From Portibacter marinus (GTDB lineage: Bacteria; Bacteroidota; Bacteroidia; Chitinophagales; Saprospiraceae): a DNA stretch of 64,000 nucleotides. Location: NCBI RefSeq assembly GCF_021533195.1, contig NZ_JAJNKB010000001.1, positions 372,001 through 436,000 of the forward strand, written 5' to 3'. Made by a program: the position numbers and the translations under genes. Shown piece by piece: positions 1-9,723 of the stretch. The notes under the pieces are model-generated. The model saw nothing but the letters and a program-made list of their open reading frames with translations. It did not search any database and was not told the origin of the DNA. Within the stretch, counting starts at the first letter, position 1, and every line of letters begins with the position of its first letter.

Positions 1-1236
1 ATTCCATTCCTGGCAAATGCTCAGGTAAACCATGAATTCATTTTTGGAGACGCATTGCCGGATGCCCCCACCCTTGCGGAAAGAGGGGAATTCCAGGTAG
101 GTGTTCGCACTCTTGACTTTATAAATAAAAATCAAATTGACATCTTAAATACAGATAAAGATGGCAATGCCGCGATGTACGATCGTGATTTCAAGGTAGA
201 GGTTTGGTATCCCGCAACATTGCGCACCGGTCAAAAAGAAATAGTAGAGTACGAACAAGTAATGGGCTCTTCCAATGCTGAAGACAGGCCTATTGTACCA
301 TTTACATTTAAGGGGAGAGCTGCAAGGGACGCTGCTCCTCAAGACGGAAAGTTTCCTCTCATTATCGTATCCCATGGCTACTTAGGCTCAAGAGTACTGA
401 TGACGTATCTTACTGAAAATCTTGCTTCAAAAGGCTACATCGTTGCCGCAATTGATCATAAAGAATCTACTTTTCAGGATGCCAAGGGTTTTATTTCGAC
501 GCTCCTCAACCGACCAAAGGATATTCTTTTTATTTTGAATAGCATGATTGATAAGGCGCATTTTGCTTCAGAAATGATCGACCAGGAACAAATAGGGCTG
601 ATTGGTTACTCTATGGGTGGTTATGGTGTGCTCAACGTGGGCGGCGCAGGCTACAGTGATGCACTAGCCCAGTTTGTAAAAGGCAGGAGCAATGGCAATA
701 ATGCAATTGCGTCCCTGATAGCCGGTCATCCTGACCATCAAGCTATGATGGATCCGAAGATAAAATGCATCGTAGCCTTCGCCCCCTGGGGAATGAATGC
801 TGGGATGTGGGATGAAGAAGGATTGAGTGGCTTGCGCTTTCCAACTTTATTTATTGCCGGTAGCGAAGATGATATTTCTGGTTATGAGAATGGTGTTAAG
901 GCCATCTATGAAGGTGCTGTCAATACGGATAGGTATATGTTAACTTACATGAACGCCAGACACAATGTGGCTCCTAATCCACCTGCGCCAATTACTATGC
1001 AGAAAGGCCTACACTTTGATGAATATTATCGATATGCAGAACCATCCTGGGATGAGCGAAGAATCAATAACATTAATCAACACTTTATAACGGCTTTTCT
1101 GGGTACTCATTTAAAAAACGAAGATTACAGCAAATATCTTGATCTTCCTACCGACTCAAATAAAAAAACATGGGAAGGGTTTTTAAATCGTACTTCGACA
1201 GGTATGTTATGGCATTCAAATAAAAAATCTAAGTAA
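1..1236 (+). CDS. Secreted alpha/beta hydrolase (PAF-acetylhydrolase/dienelactone hydrolase-like), 5' end outside window
   Basis: The reading frame is open from base 1. The first eight in-frame codons read like the end of a signal peptide (…FLANAQ), so the true start lies upstream and the TTG at 55 is not the start. The nucleophile elbow GYSMGG places the catalytic serine at window codon 204. An HGYLGSR oxyanion segment precedes it, a GSEDD acid-loop candidate follows, and a histidine sits in ARHNVAP near base 961. This order fits a lipase/esterase acting on small esters in the periplasm or outside the cell. The stop overlaps the next gene's start (TAATG), so the two are probably co-transcribed. 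The substrate is unknown. Confidence 0.85.
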   Translation: MPFLANAQVNHEFIFGDALPDAPTLAERGEFQVGVRTLDFINKNQIDILNTDKDGNAAMYDRDFKVEVWYPATLRTGQKEIVEYEQVMGSSNAEDRPIVPFTFKGRAARDAAPQDGKFPLIIVSHGYLGSRVLMTYLTENLASKGYIVAAIDHKESTFQDAKGFISTLLNRPKDILFILNSMIDKAHFASEMIDQEQIGLIGYSMGGYGVLNVGGAGYSDALAQFVKGRSNGNNAIASLIAGHPDHQAMMDPKIKCIVAFAPWGMNAGMWDEEGLSGLRFPTLFIAGSEDDISGYENGVKAIYEGAVNTDRYMLTYMNARHNVAPNPPAPITMQKGLHFDEYYRYAEPSWDERRINNINQHFITAFLGTHLKNEDYSKYLDLPTDSNKKTWEGFLNRTSTGMLWHSNKKSK

Positions 1237-1688
1237 TGAAATCTAAAGGATTTTACAGATCAATTTCAATTATACACACTTCATTATTTATTGGTCAATT
1301 GATGCTCTTTGCCATTTTGCTATACCTCAAGCAAGATTTTGAATTAAAAACAGATTTTCAGGAGGATATTTTTCTGCTAATCTTGCCTGCCTTGATTTTG
1401 AGCGTATACTTCCTCGGTAATTACATTTATCAAAGTAGAATTAAAAGCATTATTCCCAGTGAGTCATTAGATCAAAAATTGATCACCTATCGATCTGCTG
1501 TGATCATAAGACTAGCTTTAATAGAAGGAGTAACCTTACTTGCGCTCATGATCTATTTTATCAATGGGAATTCAATGTACCTTATCATGGCGCTTATTTT
1601 ACTGGTCTACTTTTATAGCTTGAAACCAGGGAAAGATAAGCTCAATGACAAAGCACAATTAAGCGCGCAGGAAAGGCAACAGATTTAG
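1236..1688 (+). CDS. Small integral membrane protein, unknown function
   Basis: This 150-residue protein has four hydrophobic segments (about residues 8-30, 44-65, 88-107 and 112-128) separated by short charged loops, so it should be a four-helix inner-membrane protein. I recognise no family motif. Its start codon overlaps the stop of the secreted hydrolase by one base, which implies translational coupling. The C-terminal tail is polar (KDKLNDKAQLSAQERQQ) and probably cytoplasmic. It may be a membrane companion of the hydrolase, but nothing in its own sequence shows a function. Confidence 0.7.
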   Translation: MKSKGFYRSISIIHTSLFIGQLMLFAILLYLKQDFELKTDFQEDIFLLILPALILSVYFLGNYIYQSRIKSIIPSESLDQKLITYRSAVIIRLALIEGVTLLALMIYFINGNSMYLIMALILLVYFYSLKPGKDKLNDKAQLSAQERQQI

Positions 1689-1897
1689 CAATTTCCATAA
1701 TACCAGAAGTGCAACTCTTGTTGTAAATCATTCAAATATTCATTTATATTTTCAACCCCACAGACCTCAACCTTGCCTTCCTGTAAGGTTGGTACTTTCT
1801 CATGTGTATGACTCACCTCATGACTCAAGGACATTGCTTTGATCCTTTCATGTATAGCTTTATGTGATCGTATTTCTGGGTTGATATTAATTTTCAT
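1685..1897 (-). CDS. Small hypothetical protein (about 70 aa)
   Basis: The start chosen is the ATG giving MKININPE; a GTG three codons upstream is the alternative. The protein is polar, with a histidine-rich stretch (SHEVSHTHEK) and an ending rich in aromatics and cysteine (HFWYYGNC). No signal peptide or membrane helix is visible. It converges on the upstream membrane-protein gene with a 4-bp overlap. I do not recognise a family. The balanced composition and clean start favour a real gene, but it could be a chance frame. Confidence 0.45.
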   Translation of the reverse strand: MKININPEIRSHKAIHERIKAMSLSHEVSHTHEKVPTLQEGKVEVCGVENINEYLNDLQQELHFWYYGNC

Positions 1898-2128
1898 TTC
1901 GCACACACATTTTAATAGTTACACTAATGTTTAATTCTGTGTATTATCAGTTTTGGCATATATAATCACTATCTTTATTTGTAATGTAAAATTTAATTTT
2001 TTATTCATTAAAAATTTTAAAAAAATATTCTAAACCATGGGTTCCGCACACCCTTTTCTTTGTATTTTACCTGCCTTCTACTTAGAAGCAATCTAAAAAC
2101 TTTTCTTCAACTTCAACCTAATTTTCCT

Positions 2129-3991
2129 ATGTCTACTTTTTTAGGATTTAACTTCAAGCACTTTAGAGGTGATCTTTTCGGTGGTATTACTGCTGGTATT
2201 GTTGCCTTACCATTAGCACTTGCCTTCGGACTACAATCAGGTCTGGGACCAGCTGCAGGACTTTACGGAGCTATATTTATCAGTTTCTTCGCCGCCATGT
2301 TAGGTGGTACTAATACTCAAATATCCGGCCCCACAGCTCCGATGACCGCGGTATCAATGGTCGTCATTGCTGGTATAGTGACTGCCAATGGAGGTAACTT
2401 GGAGAAAGCCATTCCCGCCATACTCGCTGTCTTTGTACTTGCCGGTCTGATTCAAATTCTGATGGGCGTCCTTAAACTAGGCCAATATATAGAATACATC
2501 CCTTATCCAGTTGTTTCAGGATTCATGACCGGCATCGGCGTCATCATCATCATCACCCAATTTTTACCCATGCTGGGTTACTATCCTTCAAATGATAACA
2601 CATATGTTAACTCCTTTAAGCCTGCAGCTGAAGAGGTGTTGTTAGAAAGAATACTCAAGGAGGAAGCCAATGAGGAAATATTGGTATTGGAGGATTTCGC
2701 AGAAACGGTAAGAAGGGCGAATGCCATTACAAAGGAGGAAATTAATATGGAGGCCGTTGCTCTGGCAAAAAACAATGCGTCGGGGGTTGTGGGCTCATTG
2801 CGAGTTCTGACCAGAGCGGTCCAAAATATCAATTGGATCGAATTCATTCTTGGATTACTTACTATTTTTATCATATATGGCTTTAAAAGAATTACTTCCG
2901 CTGTTCCCAGCTCCCTGATAGCTTTGATTGTTATAACTCTCATTGCGTATTACTTTATACCTAGCTACAGAAAAATCCCAGAAATTCCCAGTGGTTTTCC
3001 ACAGCTTCAATGGCGAGTTTTTACCAACTTTAATCTTGGGCAGGTCACCCCATTCATTATCTCTGCTATTTCTCTAGCTACTTTAGGGGCAATTGATTCA
3101 TTGTTGACCTCCATAGTAGCTGACAATCTAACGAAAACCAAACACCAACCCAATAAAGAGCTCGTAGGTCAAGGAGTGGGAAATTCTATCGCTGCCCTCT
3201 TCGGAGGTATTCCAGGCGCAGGCGCAACCATCAGAACTGTAGTCAATATCAACAGTGGAGGAAAGACTCGACTGTCAGGCATGGTTGCTGGAGTATTGCT
3301 TCTATTAACGCTGTTACTTTTAGGGCCAATTGCATCGCAAATTCCCGCTGCGGTTCTTGCTGGGATATTGGTTACCGTGGGAATAGGGGTGATGGATTAC
3401 AAAGGTCTAAAGCATATTGGTTCTTTGCCGAGAAGTGAAGTCGTTGTTATGCTCATTGTTCTAATATTAACAGTTTTTGTTGGACTAATAGAAGCAGTGA
3501 TTGTAGGTATGATTTTATCTTCAGTTCTTTTTATGAAAAAAATATCGGACGTTATAGAAAATCGTACTAAAGCTTCGCCATTGAGGGAATTTTCCAGAGA
3601 AATTCCATGGATGGAAGAGGAGAAGTTCTTTAAAAAATACGGAGACAAGGTGTACATTAAACACTTGGATGGTCCGTTATTTTTTGGTTTTGCTTCCAGG
3701 TTTCAATATATGATGAAGGCGCTTCCTGATATTGAAACAGTGGTGATGAGAATGGATAAAGTGCCCTACGTCGATCAGTCTGGTCTTTATGCCATGGACG
3801 ACGCCGTGGAGGATTTGCAAAGGCAGGGTATTACCGTTGTATTTACGGGTTTGCATGGCCAACCCAAGCTGATGTTTGAACGCTTTAAACTTGTTCCGGG
3901 ATTGGTTCCAGAAAAGTTATCATTTGAAACTTTTGAGCAATGCACTACCTGGTTAGAAAAACATATTGATGAAGAAATAGAATCTAATTAG
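2129..3991 (+). CDS. SulP family anion transporter with C-terminal STAS domain
   Basis: The first SulP helix begins about 10 residues after the ATG at 2129 (MSTFLGFNFKHFRGDLFGG); the longer frame starting with TTG at 2060 adds a tail unlike the family. At 620 residues the length is normal. The hallmark QISGPTAPM follows helix 2-3. The C-terminal ~100 residues form a STAS domain (VPYVDQSGLYAMDDAV) facing the cytoplasm. Family members import sulfate, bicarbonate or dicarboxylates as proton or sodium symporters; the substrate cannot be read here. An acidic insert of about 85 residues lies between two membrane segments (roughly residues 160-245), longer than in typical SulP proteins. It is followed 15 nt later by an M23 lipoprotein gene. 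Confidence 0.92.
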   Translation: MSTFLGFNFKHFRGDLFGGITAGIVALPLALAFGLQSGLGPAAGLYGAIFISFFAAMLGGTNTQISGPTAPMTAVSMVVIAGIVTANGGNLEKAIPAILAVFVLAGLIQILMGVLKLGQYIEYIPYPVVSGFMTGIGVIIIITQFLPMLGYYPSNDNTYVNSFKPAAEEVLLERILKEEANEEILVLEDFAETVRRANAITKEEINMEAVALAKNNASGVVGSLRVLTRAVQNINWIEFILGLLTIFIIYGFKRITSAVPSSLIALIVITLIAYYFIPSYRKIPEIPSGFPQLQWRVFTNFNLGQVTPFIISAISLATLGAIDSLLTSIVADNLTKTKHQPNKELVGQGVGNSIAALFGGIPGAGATIRTVVNINSGGKTRLSGMVAGVLLLLTLLLLGPIASQIPAAVLAGILVTVGIGVMDYKGLKHIGSLPRSEVVVMLIVLILTVFVGLIEAVIVGMILSSVLFMKKISDVIENRTKASPLREFSREIPWMEEEKFFKKYGDKVYIKHLDGPLFFGFASRFQYMMKALPDIETVVMRMDKVPYVDQSGLYAMDDAVEDLQRQGITVVFTGLHGQPKLMFERFKLVPGLVPEKLSFETFEQCTTWLEKHIDEEIESN

Positions 3992-4006
3992 ATACGTTAA
4001 AGAAGG

Positions 4007-5116
4007 GTGAAGTATGTTAGTCTTACCTTCGTTGTTATATTCTTATACTCATGTCAGATCAATGAGATATTCACCAAGCCCACGGCAAGAGAAAGTTATG
4101 AAAAACACATTAGTGATGTAGACAAATTGCTCTGGAAAGCGAAGGGAAAGCAAGCTTTTAATGACTCTGTTCATGTTCAATATCCTTATAGTGAAACACT
4201 TAGTATTGATTCTTCAGAGCATCTGGCATTTGGTTATAGAATAGATGGGAACAAAGGAGAAGTCATAAAAATAAATGTCAGTTCGACCAATTTGCTGATT
4301 GATCTTTTCGAAGTGACGGCAGACTCCATTGAAAGATTTGAACCAATCCTTCAACCAGAATTTCTTTCAGAAAGCTATACGTTTGAAGTCAAGAATGATG
4401 GTGCATACTTCTTACGAGCACAAAGTAGACTGCATGTATCAGATACGATCGAACTTCAAATTCATAGTGAGCCTTCATTCTTGTTTCCTGTAGAAGGAGG
4501 AGAAAACAGAGATATTGGAAGCTTTTGGGGCGATCCAAGAGATGGAGGTAAAAGAAAACACAAAGGCGTAGATATATTTGCGAAGAAAGGAACTCCACTA
4601 CTTGCCGTAACCAAGTCCAGGGTACGTTCTGTCAGAAATCGTGGTCTGGGTGGCAAGCAGGTATGGCTATACGATAATGATAGAAATCTTAGTGTCTATT
4701 ACGCACACCTGGATAGTCAATATGTTAGTCAAGGGCAGTCTGTGAAAAGGGGAGATACCATCGGTACCGTAGGAAATACAGGAAATGCAAGATATACACC
4801 ATCTCATTTACATTTTGCCATTTACATACCTTATGAAGGTGCCATTGACCCTATTCATTTTATTCAAAAGACGTCTAAAGAAACAGTTGTTCTGAAGAAC
4901 AATCAAATGATCTATCATCAGAAGATGGTGGCCAATAGAACGAAAGTTCCTTTGAGAATTTCTCCCTCAGCGCGATCTAAATCTTTTCGAAATGCCTATG
5001 ATTCGGAAGTATTTACGGTTCTGGGGGCTACAGGATCTTGGTATCACGTTCGAGATTCGGAAATGAAGGCTTGTTACGTCCATTATTCCCATCTCAGACC
5101 AGATTTACCGCTTTAA
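4007..5116 (+). CDS. M23 family metallopeptidase lipoprotein with C-terminal SH3-like domain
   Basis: The start is GTG at 4007, preceded by a purine-rich stretch; a lipobox FLYSC places the lipidated cysteine at residue 16. The middle of the protein carries the M23 (LytM) zinc site: H185xxxD189 in HKGVD and the paired HLH at 267-269. Both halves are present, so the enzyme is predicted to be active as a peptidoglycan endopeptidase in the periplasm. Residues ~305-365 (VPLRISPSARS … YVHYSHLRP) look like a bacterial SH3 domain for cell-wall binding. The N-terminal ~150 residues resemble a beta-sandwich pre-peptidase region. It is probably co-transcribed with the SulP gene and ends at a strong hairpin. 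Confidence 0.9.
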   Translation: MKYVSLTFVVIFLYSCQINEIFTKPTARESYEKHISDVDKLLWKAKGKQAFNDSVHVQYPYSETLSIDSSEHLAFGYRIDGNKGEVIKINVSSTNLLIDLFEVTADSIERFEPILQPEFLSESYTFEVKNDGAYFLRAQSRLHVSDTIELQIHSEPSFLFPVEGGENRDIGSFWGDPRDGGKRKHKGVDIFAKKGTPLLAVTKSRVRSVRNRGLGGKQVWLYDNDRNLSVYYAHLDSQYVSQGQSVKRGDTIGTVGNTGNARYTPSHLHFAIYIPYEGAIDPIHFIQKTSKETVVLKNNQMIYHQKMVANRTKVPLRISPSARSKSFRNAYDSEVFTVLGATGSWYHVRDSEMKACYVHYSHLRPDLPL

Positions 5117-5128
5117 GGATGGGTAGAG

Positions 5129-5166
5129 TATATCGGTATGCTAATAGACCATAGCATACCGATATA
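5129..5166. terminator. Bidirectional terminator hairpin between convergent genes
   Basis: A perfect 15-bp inverted repeat (arms 5129-5143 and 5152-5166) surrounds an 8-nt loop. It lies between the stop of the M23 gene and the stop of the convergent T9SS gene, with T-rich sequence on the distal side, so it can serve both strands. Confidence 0.8.
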
Positions 5167-5173
5167 ATTACGT

Positions 5174-7585
5174 TTAATTTTTAATGAATTTAATCGTTTT
5201 AATACCTTCGGCAAGCTCCACCTTTAAAACATATAAGCCAGGTGTAAAATACCTCACATCTACTGAATTCATGTTTTGTGTATGTCGATTAGAGGTTGAG
5301 TTCATTTGTCTTCCATCCAAACTAAAAATTTGAAATCCCATTACCTCAGATGAAGAAGTAATTAATAACTCTTCCATTACCGGGTTCGGAAAAACTTTAA
5401 TTTCTTTATTATCGAACGATTCCGTTGAACTTTCCATTTCAATAAGAATGGTTTCAGAAATGATCAAACAACCACTTTCATCTCTCACAGCAACGCGGTA
5501 AGCTCCCGGCTCCAGATTACTGACATCTTCAAAATTAGAGACCGTTAGTGTATCATTGAGCGTCCATTCGTATTCGTAATTACCAGTTCCACCTTCAATA
5601 CTGATGTCTATAGTTCCTCCATTTCCAGCAGATGCATTCTGAACTTCGTCTACGGTGAGTACCAGATCATTGTTGGTGATCACCCAAAAGCTACAACAGA
5701 AAAAGTTTCCGGCCTCGTCAAATACATTATAGGTCACTTTCGTACTATCTTTTGGAAAGATTGATCCTGATGGTAATCCTTCTGCAAGTTCTATACTCGC
5801 TATTGCACAGTTATCTTGAAAATTCGGAATGTCATAAAAAATGGTATCACATCCTTCTTGAAAAATATCACCAATACAGTCCGCAGTAGGAGGTATAGTG
5901 TCAATTATTGACTTTATAAAAATTTCAGCGATGGTAACATTTCCATTGACATCCACTACTTCATATGTCAATGTTCTGGGTCCCAAAGCATCACAAGAAG
6001 TATCACCGGCCAGGACCACACTCTCAATGCCACAGTTATCTGCTTCCTCCAGATTAAGTGGACTAAAATCCAGCATGCCATCAGCATCGACATAAAGATC
6101 CACACTGTCAGTGAAGATCACAACAGGTGCTTCAGTATCTTCGAAAACTACCAAGTTTTCTTCAGAAACAGCCTCACATCCATTTTCGTCAGTAACTGTA
6201 ACAGCATATATTCCTTCCGGAACATTGATAATTTCTGAAGTATTGTCACCATTTGACCACAGATACGTATATGTTCCGGTTCCTCCTGTGGCAGTGATGG
6301 ACAAAGTATTCTGACTAAAGTTTTCACAATCTTCTACAGAAACTTCCGATTCCAGAACCAGCGGTTCAGGGTCGGTAAGGGTAAAACCTTCTACAATCGT
6401 GCAACCACTTCCATCCGTAACTGTAATATCATAGTCTCCAGGTTCTAGTCCCGCAATGGCGATAAAGGCATTGTCACCATTGGACCATTCAAAACTAAAA
6501 GGCTGTTCAAAACCAACGGGATCTATAATAGCCTCTCCATCATTCGCTCCAGGACAGGTAATATCATTAAAGGATAGATTAAGGGTAAACGCACACGCTG
6601 CCGATTCCACAATCGCAGAAATGGTATCCATGCATCCATTGGCATCGGTTGCTGTAAGGGAATACTCTCCTGGCGATAAGCTGTCAATCGAGGAAGTTGT
6701 TTCCCCATTTGACCATAGATATTGATAAGGTGAGGTACCACCTGTAATAGAGGCCTGGATAGAACCATCATTGGCATCTACAGAAGTTTCATTGCTTACG
6801 ACAAGGTCAAAAGTTAAAATCTCAGGTTGTTCCAATATAATTTCTGCCACTGCCATGCTGTCATTGCTATCTGTCACGGTTACCGAATAAAAACCTGCTG
6901 GGACATCATTGTTTTCTGCAGCATTAATTCCATTAGACCAACTATATCTATATTCACCTTCCCCGCCTGAAGCCACTGCCGTCAAGTCTCCATTGTCACC
7001 ATTGCAGATGATATCTACCACCTGAATTTCTACTTTTATCGTATCCGCTGCGGCTGGCCTTATCGTCGTTAATGCTTCATTAAATTTAATCGCATCTCCA
7101 CCAGAGCCCGATCCATTCGCTATGTTCCCGGCTGCAAACATCAGGATTTCTTGCTCGGTATCCACCACAGGAGCCTCCCACTCAAATATCCATTGTGCTA
7201 CATTGTCCTGGAAGTTCTTAGCGCCACGATGTTCAATATACTTCCGGTCTCCTAAGACAGAGGTGCCCTCATCGTCCGAATTGGTCATAAAATCTCCGGC
7301 ATTATTGAAATTATCATTGAATAAGGCAACCATTTGAAAACCAGCTCGCACCGCATTTCCGTCTGTATTATTTACTGTAATTCCCAAAGTATATGTTTCA
7401 CCACTTGTGACAACGTCGGGCAAATTATCAATGAGAATATTGCCTTCAAAGTTATTTCCCTGATGACATGAACTACACACACCATCTCCAGGAGCACCGG
7501 TTCTACCATTGGGCGGATCCGACGAATTGGCAAGCATAAGCACCACAATGACAATGCCTGTCATATACTTTAATAGATTATTCAT
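5174..7585 (-). CDS. Secreted choice-of-anchor V protein with SprB-like repeats, HYR-like domains and T9SS sorting domain
   Basis: This 803-residue exported protein starts with a signal peptide followed by the choice-of-anchor V hallmark NGRTGAPGDGVCSSCHQG (residues ~27-44) and a Reeler-like beta domain to ~165. Next come at least four repeats of the SprB type (YSWSNG … GFYSVTVTDSN), two HYR-like segments (DTEAPVV…; DTIPPTAD…), a further SprB repeat, and a type A T9SS sorting domain (VFPNPVMEELLI … IKTIKFIKN). SprB repeats are known from gliding-motility adhesins, so a cell-surface adhesion role is likely. The CxxCH motif could bind haem but is also simply conserved in this family. It is transcribed alone, from the region after 7585. 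Confidence 0.88.
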   Translation of the reverse strand: MNNLLKYMTGIVIVVLMLANSSDPPNGRTGAPGDGVCSSCHQGNNFEGNILIDNLPDVVTSGETYTLGITVNNTDGNAVRAGFQMVALFNDNFNNAGDFMTNSDDEGTSVLGDRKYIEHRGAKNFQDNVAQWIFEWEAPVVDTEQEILMFAAGNIANGSGSGGDAIKFNEALTTIRPAAADTIKVEIQVVDIICNGDNGDLTAVASGGEGEYRYSWSNGINAAENNDVPAGFYSVTVTDSNDSMAVAEIILEQPEILTFDLVVSNETSVDANDGSIQASITGGTSPYQYLWSNGETTSSIDSLSPGEYSLTATDANGCMDTISAIVESAACAFTLNLSFNDITCPGANDGEAIIDPVGFEQPFSFEWSNGDNAFIAIAGLEPGDYDITVTDGSGCTIVEGFTLTDPEPLVLESEVSVEDCENFSQNTLSITATGGTGTYTYLWSNGDNTSEIINVPEGIYAVTVTDENGCEAVSEENLVVFEDTEAPVVIFTDSVDLYVDADGMLDFSPLNLEEADNCGIESVVLAGDTSCDALGPRTLTYEVVDVNGNVTIAEIFIKSIIDTIPPTADCIGDIFQEGCDTIFYDIPNFQDNCAIASIELAEGLPSGSIFPKDSTKVTYNVFDEAGNFFCCSFWVITNNDLVLTVDEVQNASAGNGGTIDISIEGGTGNYEYEWTLNDTLTVSNFEDVSNLEPGAYRVAVRDESGCLIISETILIEMESSTESFDNKEIKVFPNPVMEELLITSSSEVMGFQIFSLDGRQMNSTSNRHTQNMNSVDVRYFTPGLYVLKVELAEGIKTIKFIKN

Positions 7586-7708
7586 GAGTTTTATATTTAA
7601 TAGTTATTATAAGTTTAAAAGTAATCAGACCTGCCATCAGATTTGTTAGAAAAAAGCAGAATGGTTTTCGCAAATACTTTTAATAATATGTGAAGATATT
7701 ATAAAATT

Positions 7709-8758
7709 TTATAATACGTTATCAAATCTTTGAATATCGACCTCCGGATGGAGGGTTTTTTGATCAAAAACAGAGGCCATCAGTGCTTTGGCAAAGTATG
7801 GACCCAGGGAAGCCCCCTTGGTACCTAAACCATTAAACAAGTGTAAAGATGGATATGCAGAATGAGAACCTATGAAAGGCTTTCTATATTTTGTGGCAGG
7901 TCTAATCCCGGCCTTATGATCAATAATCTCATATGGCACATTGAGGACTTTTTCTATGCCTTCTATGAGCCACTTTTCCTTCTCACCAGTTGGCTGATCC
8001 GAGAATTCGTCCCAGGCATAAGAAGCACCGACCCAGAAAATATCCCTTTCAAGTGGAACAAAGAAGAGTTGATCCTTTAAAATATGATCCGTCTGAAAAT
8101 TAGGAATCCGAACTAAGAGCAATTCACCCTTTGCAGGTGCAAACGGCAGTTCATTGAAAAATGGATTCTGAGATACGGCATGACCTTCACAAAAAATAAC
8201 ATGGGCAGTGATCCACTTTTTATACCTAACAGCTTTTTCATTGATTTCTAGTGAAGCATGATCGAAAATTTCGGAGGAATAGTATTTCCGCTCTTCAAGA
8301 TATTTCCGCAAGTCCTTAATCAGTTGATCCATTCTCAACTGATAGCCATTGACCAATCCAAATCCCTGGCGGTCAAACAACTTTCCTTCAAAATCTCCAG
8401 CATCCTCAGCTGTTTGCATAAATGGCGAAGCTCCTTTTTCCAATAGCCGCGCGTCCCACTGATTTTGATCCTTAACAGTGGGTATGGTTCTGTAAATTTC
8501 TCTCTCATTCAGGTATTCACCGGACAGTAAATCTTCTGTCCATCTGTACATGGAAACGAATTCTTTTTGTAGTTCTTCATACATCCATGTCTTCACATAT
8601 TTCCGTCCAGTGATGGGATTAATGATTCCGGCAGCCACCTTTGAAGCCCGACTTTTCTCCGGTGCATCAATTACATAAAAGGAAAGATTTCGCTTAATAC
8701 ATTGCAGCGCTATCAAAGAACCGGCAATTCCCTGTCCGACTACAAGAACATCCAACAT
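7709..8758 (-). CDS. FAD-dependent oxidoreductase, DadA/glycine oxidase-like
   Basis: The N-terminus is a dinucleotide-binding Rossmann fold (VVGQGIAGSLIA, residues 5-16), followed by ASKVAAGIINPITGRKY, typical of DAO-family flavoproteins. The C-terminal AGIRPATKYRKPFIG … NGLGTKGASLGP matches the FAD-binding cap of the same family. At 349 residues it is a normal single-domain amine oxidase. The exact amine substrate cannot be told. Its ATG overlaps the stop of the YjbR-like gene (TAATG), making it the third gene of the ribA operon; a GTP cyclohydrolase II next to a flavoenzyme gives a flavin-supply logic. Confidence 0.85.
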   Translation of the reverse strand: MLDVLVVGQGIAGSLIALQCIKRNLSFYVIDAPEKSRASKVAAGIINPITGRKYVKTWMYEELQKEFVSMYRWTEDLLSGEYLNEREIYRTIPTVKDQNQWDARLLEKGASPFMQTAEDAGDFEGKLFDRQGFGLVNGYQLRMDQLIKDLRKYLEERKYYSSEIFDHASLEINEKAVRYKKWITAHVIFCEGHAVSQNPFFNELPFAPAKGELLLVRIPNFQTDHILKDQLFFVPLERDIFWVGASYAWDEFSDQPTGEKEKWLIEGIEKVLNVPYEIIDHKAGIRPATKYRKPFIGSHSAYPSLHLFNGLGTKGASLGPYFAKALMASVFDQKTLHPEVDIQRFDNVL

Positions 8759-9114
8759 TACAATCGATTTAAGATTTCTTTCTGTGCTTTGCTTAAGCTT
8801 GCAACCACCAAATCGTAGCTGTGATCTACCAGGTCTGCAATCATTCGATCATCCAGCTCCTTTTCGCAGAAAACCGTGTTCCAATGTTTTTTATTCATAT
8901 GCCAACCAGGAATTATTTCTGGGTATTGATCTCTAAGTTCCAATGCATACTCAGGATCACACTTGAGGTTACACCTGAATTCTTCATCAGTCATTCCACA
9001 CAGCGCATACATTTTGCCTAAGACCTTAAATACTAATGTATCAGGACCAAACGGGGTTTCTTCCGTGACGCCTTTTTTCGACAAACAATAATCCCTGAAA
9101 CTGACGATATCCAT
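8758..9114 (-). CDS. MmcQ/YjbR family protein
   Basis: The 118-residue protein matches the YjbR/CyaY-like fold family: MDIVSFRDYCLSKKGVTEET at the start, an FKVLGKMYAL strand, and the signature MNKKHWNTVF followed by a C-terminal helix pair. Members are described as MmcQ-type DNA-binding proteins, but a biochemical role is not established. It is placed between ribA and the flavin oxidoreductase with TAATG overlaps on both sides, so all three are translated as one unit. Confidence 0.85.
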   Translation of the reverse strand: MDIVSFRDYCLSKKGVTEETPFGPDTLVFKVLGKMYALCGMTDEEFRCNLKCDPEYALELRDQYPEIIPGWHMNKKHWNTVFCEKELDDRMIADLVDHSYDLVVASLSKAQKEILNRL

Positions 9115-9698
9115 TATTCCTCTAAAATGTGGCCCATTAAATCACTCTTAATTTTAAGATAAGCCTCATTTTCAACCGAAGGATCAATGATGATGGGAAT
9201 ACGCTCTGTCACTTCGATACCGTAATCATTCAAACCGTCCACTTTCTCTGGATTATTGGTCAACAGTCTTACTGCTTTTATATCCAGGTCTTTTAGAATT
9301 CTACCCGCCTCTTCGTAGTCCCTTTCATCCGGCTCAAATCCGAGGTGGATATTGGCATCAATGGTATTCATACCTTGATCTTGCAGCTGATAAGCCTTCA
9401 GTTTATTAATCAACCCTATGCCCCTACCCTCCTGCCTTAGATAAATGAGAATGCCTTTTTCTCTTCCAATGATCTGCAGCGAGCGTTCCAGTTGTTCACC
9501 GCAATCACATCTTTTGGAACCAAACAAGTCCCCTGTCAGACATTCAGAATGTATCCTCAGCACAACACGCTCATGATTGTTCAGCTTTTCGCTCACCATA
9601 ACAACATGAGGCATTTTATTTTCATCACTATCCGCATAAGCAATCATCCTGAAATTACCGTAAGGAGTAGGAATCATGGCTTCTGACTGCTTTTTCAT
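9114..9698 (-). CDS. ribA: GTP cyclohydrolase II
   Basis: This stand-alone GTP cyclohydrolase II (194 residues) carries out the first step of riboflavin synthesis, opening the GTP imidazole ring. All key elements are present: the zinc site CLTGDLFGSKRCDC (residues ~53-66), the catalytic loop RQEGRGIGL, and the TNNPEK motif near residue 148. The DHBP-synthase half often fused to it in other bacteria is absent, so ribB must be elsewhere. It heads a three-gene operon and has a perfect TAnnTTTG box 17 nt upstream on its strand. Confidence 0.95.
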   Translation of the reverse strand: MKKQSEAMIPTPYGNFRMIAYADSDENKMPHVVMVSEKLNNHERVVLRIHSECLTGDLFGSKRCDCGEQLERSLQIIGREKGILIYLRQEGRGIGLINKLKAYQLQDQGMNTIDANIHLGFEPDERDYEEAGRILKDLDIKAVRLLTNNPEKVDGLNDYGIEVTERIPIIIDPSVENEAYLKIKSDLMGHILEE

Positions 9699-9715
9699 CT
9701 AACTATTTGTGAATA

Positions 9716-9723
9716 CAAAGATA
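9716..9723 (-). promoter_or_regulatory. Bacteroidota -7 promoter box for ribA operon
   Basis: The minus strand reads TATCTTTG, an exact match to the phylum's TAnnTTTG box, 17 nt before the ribA ATG. A clear -33 TTTG at the standard spacing is not seen. Confidence 0.55.
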
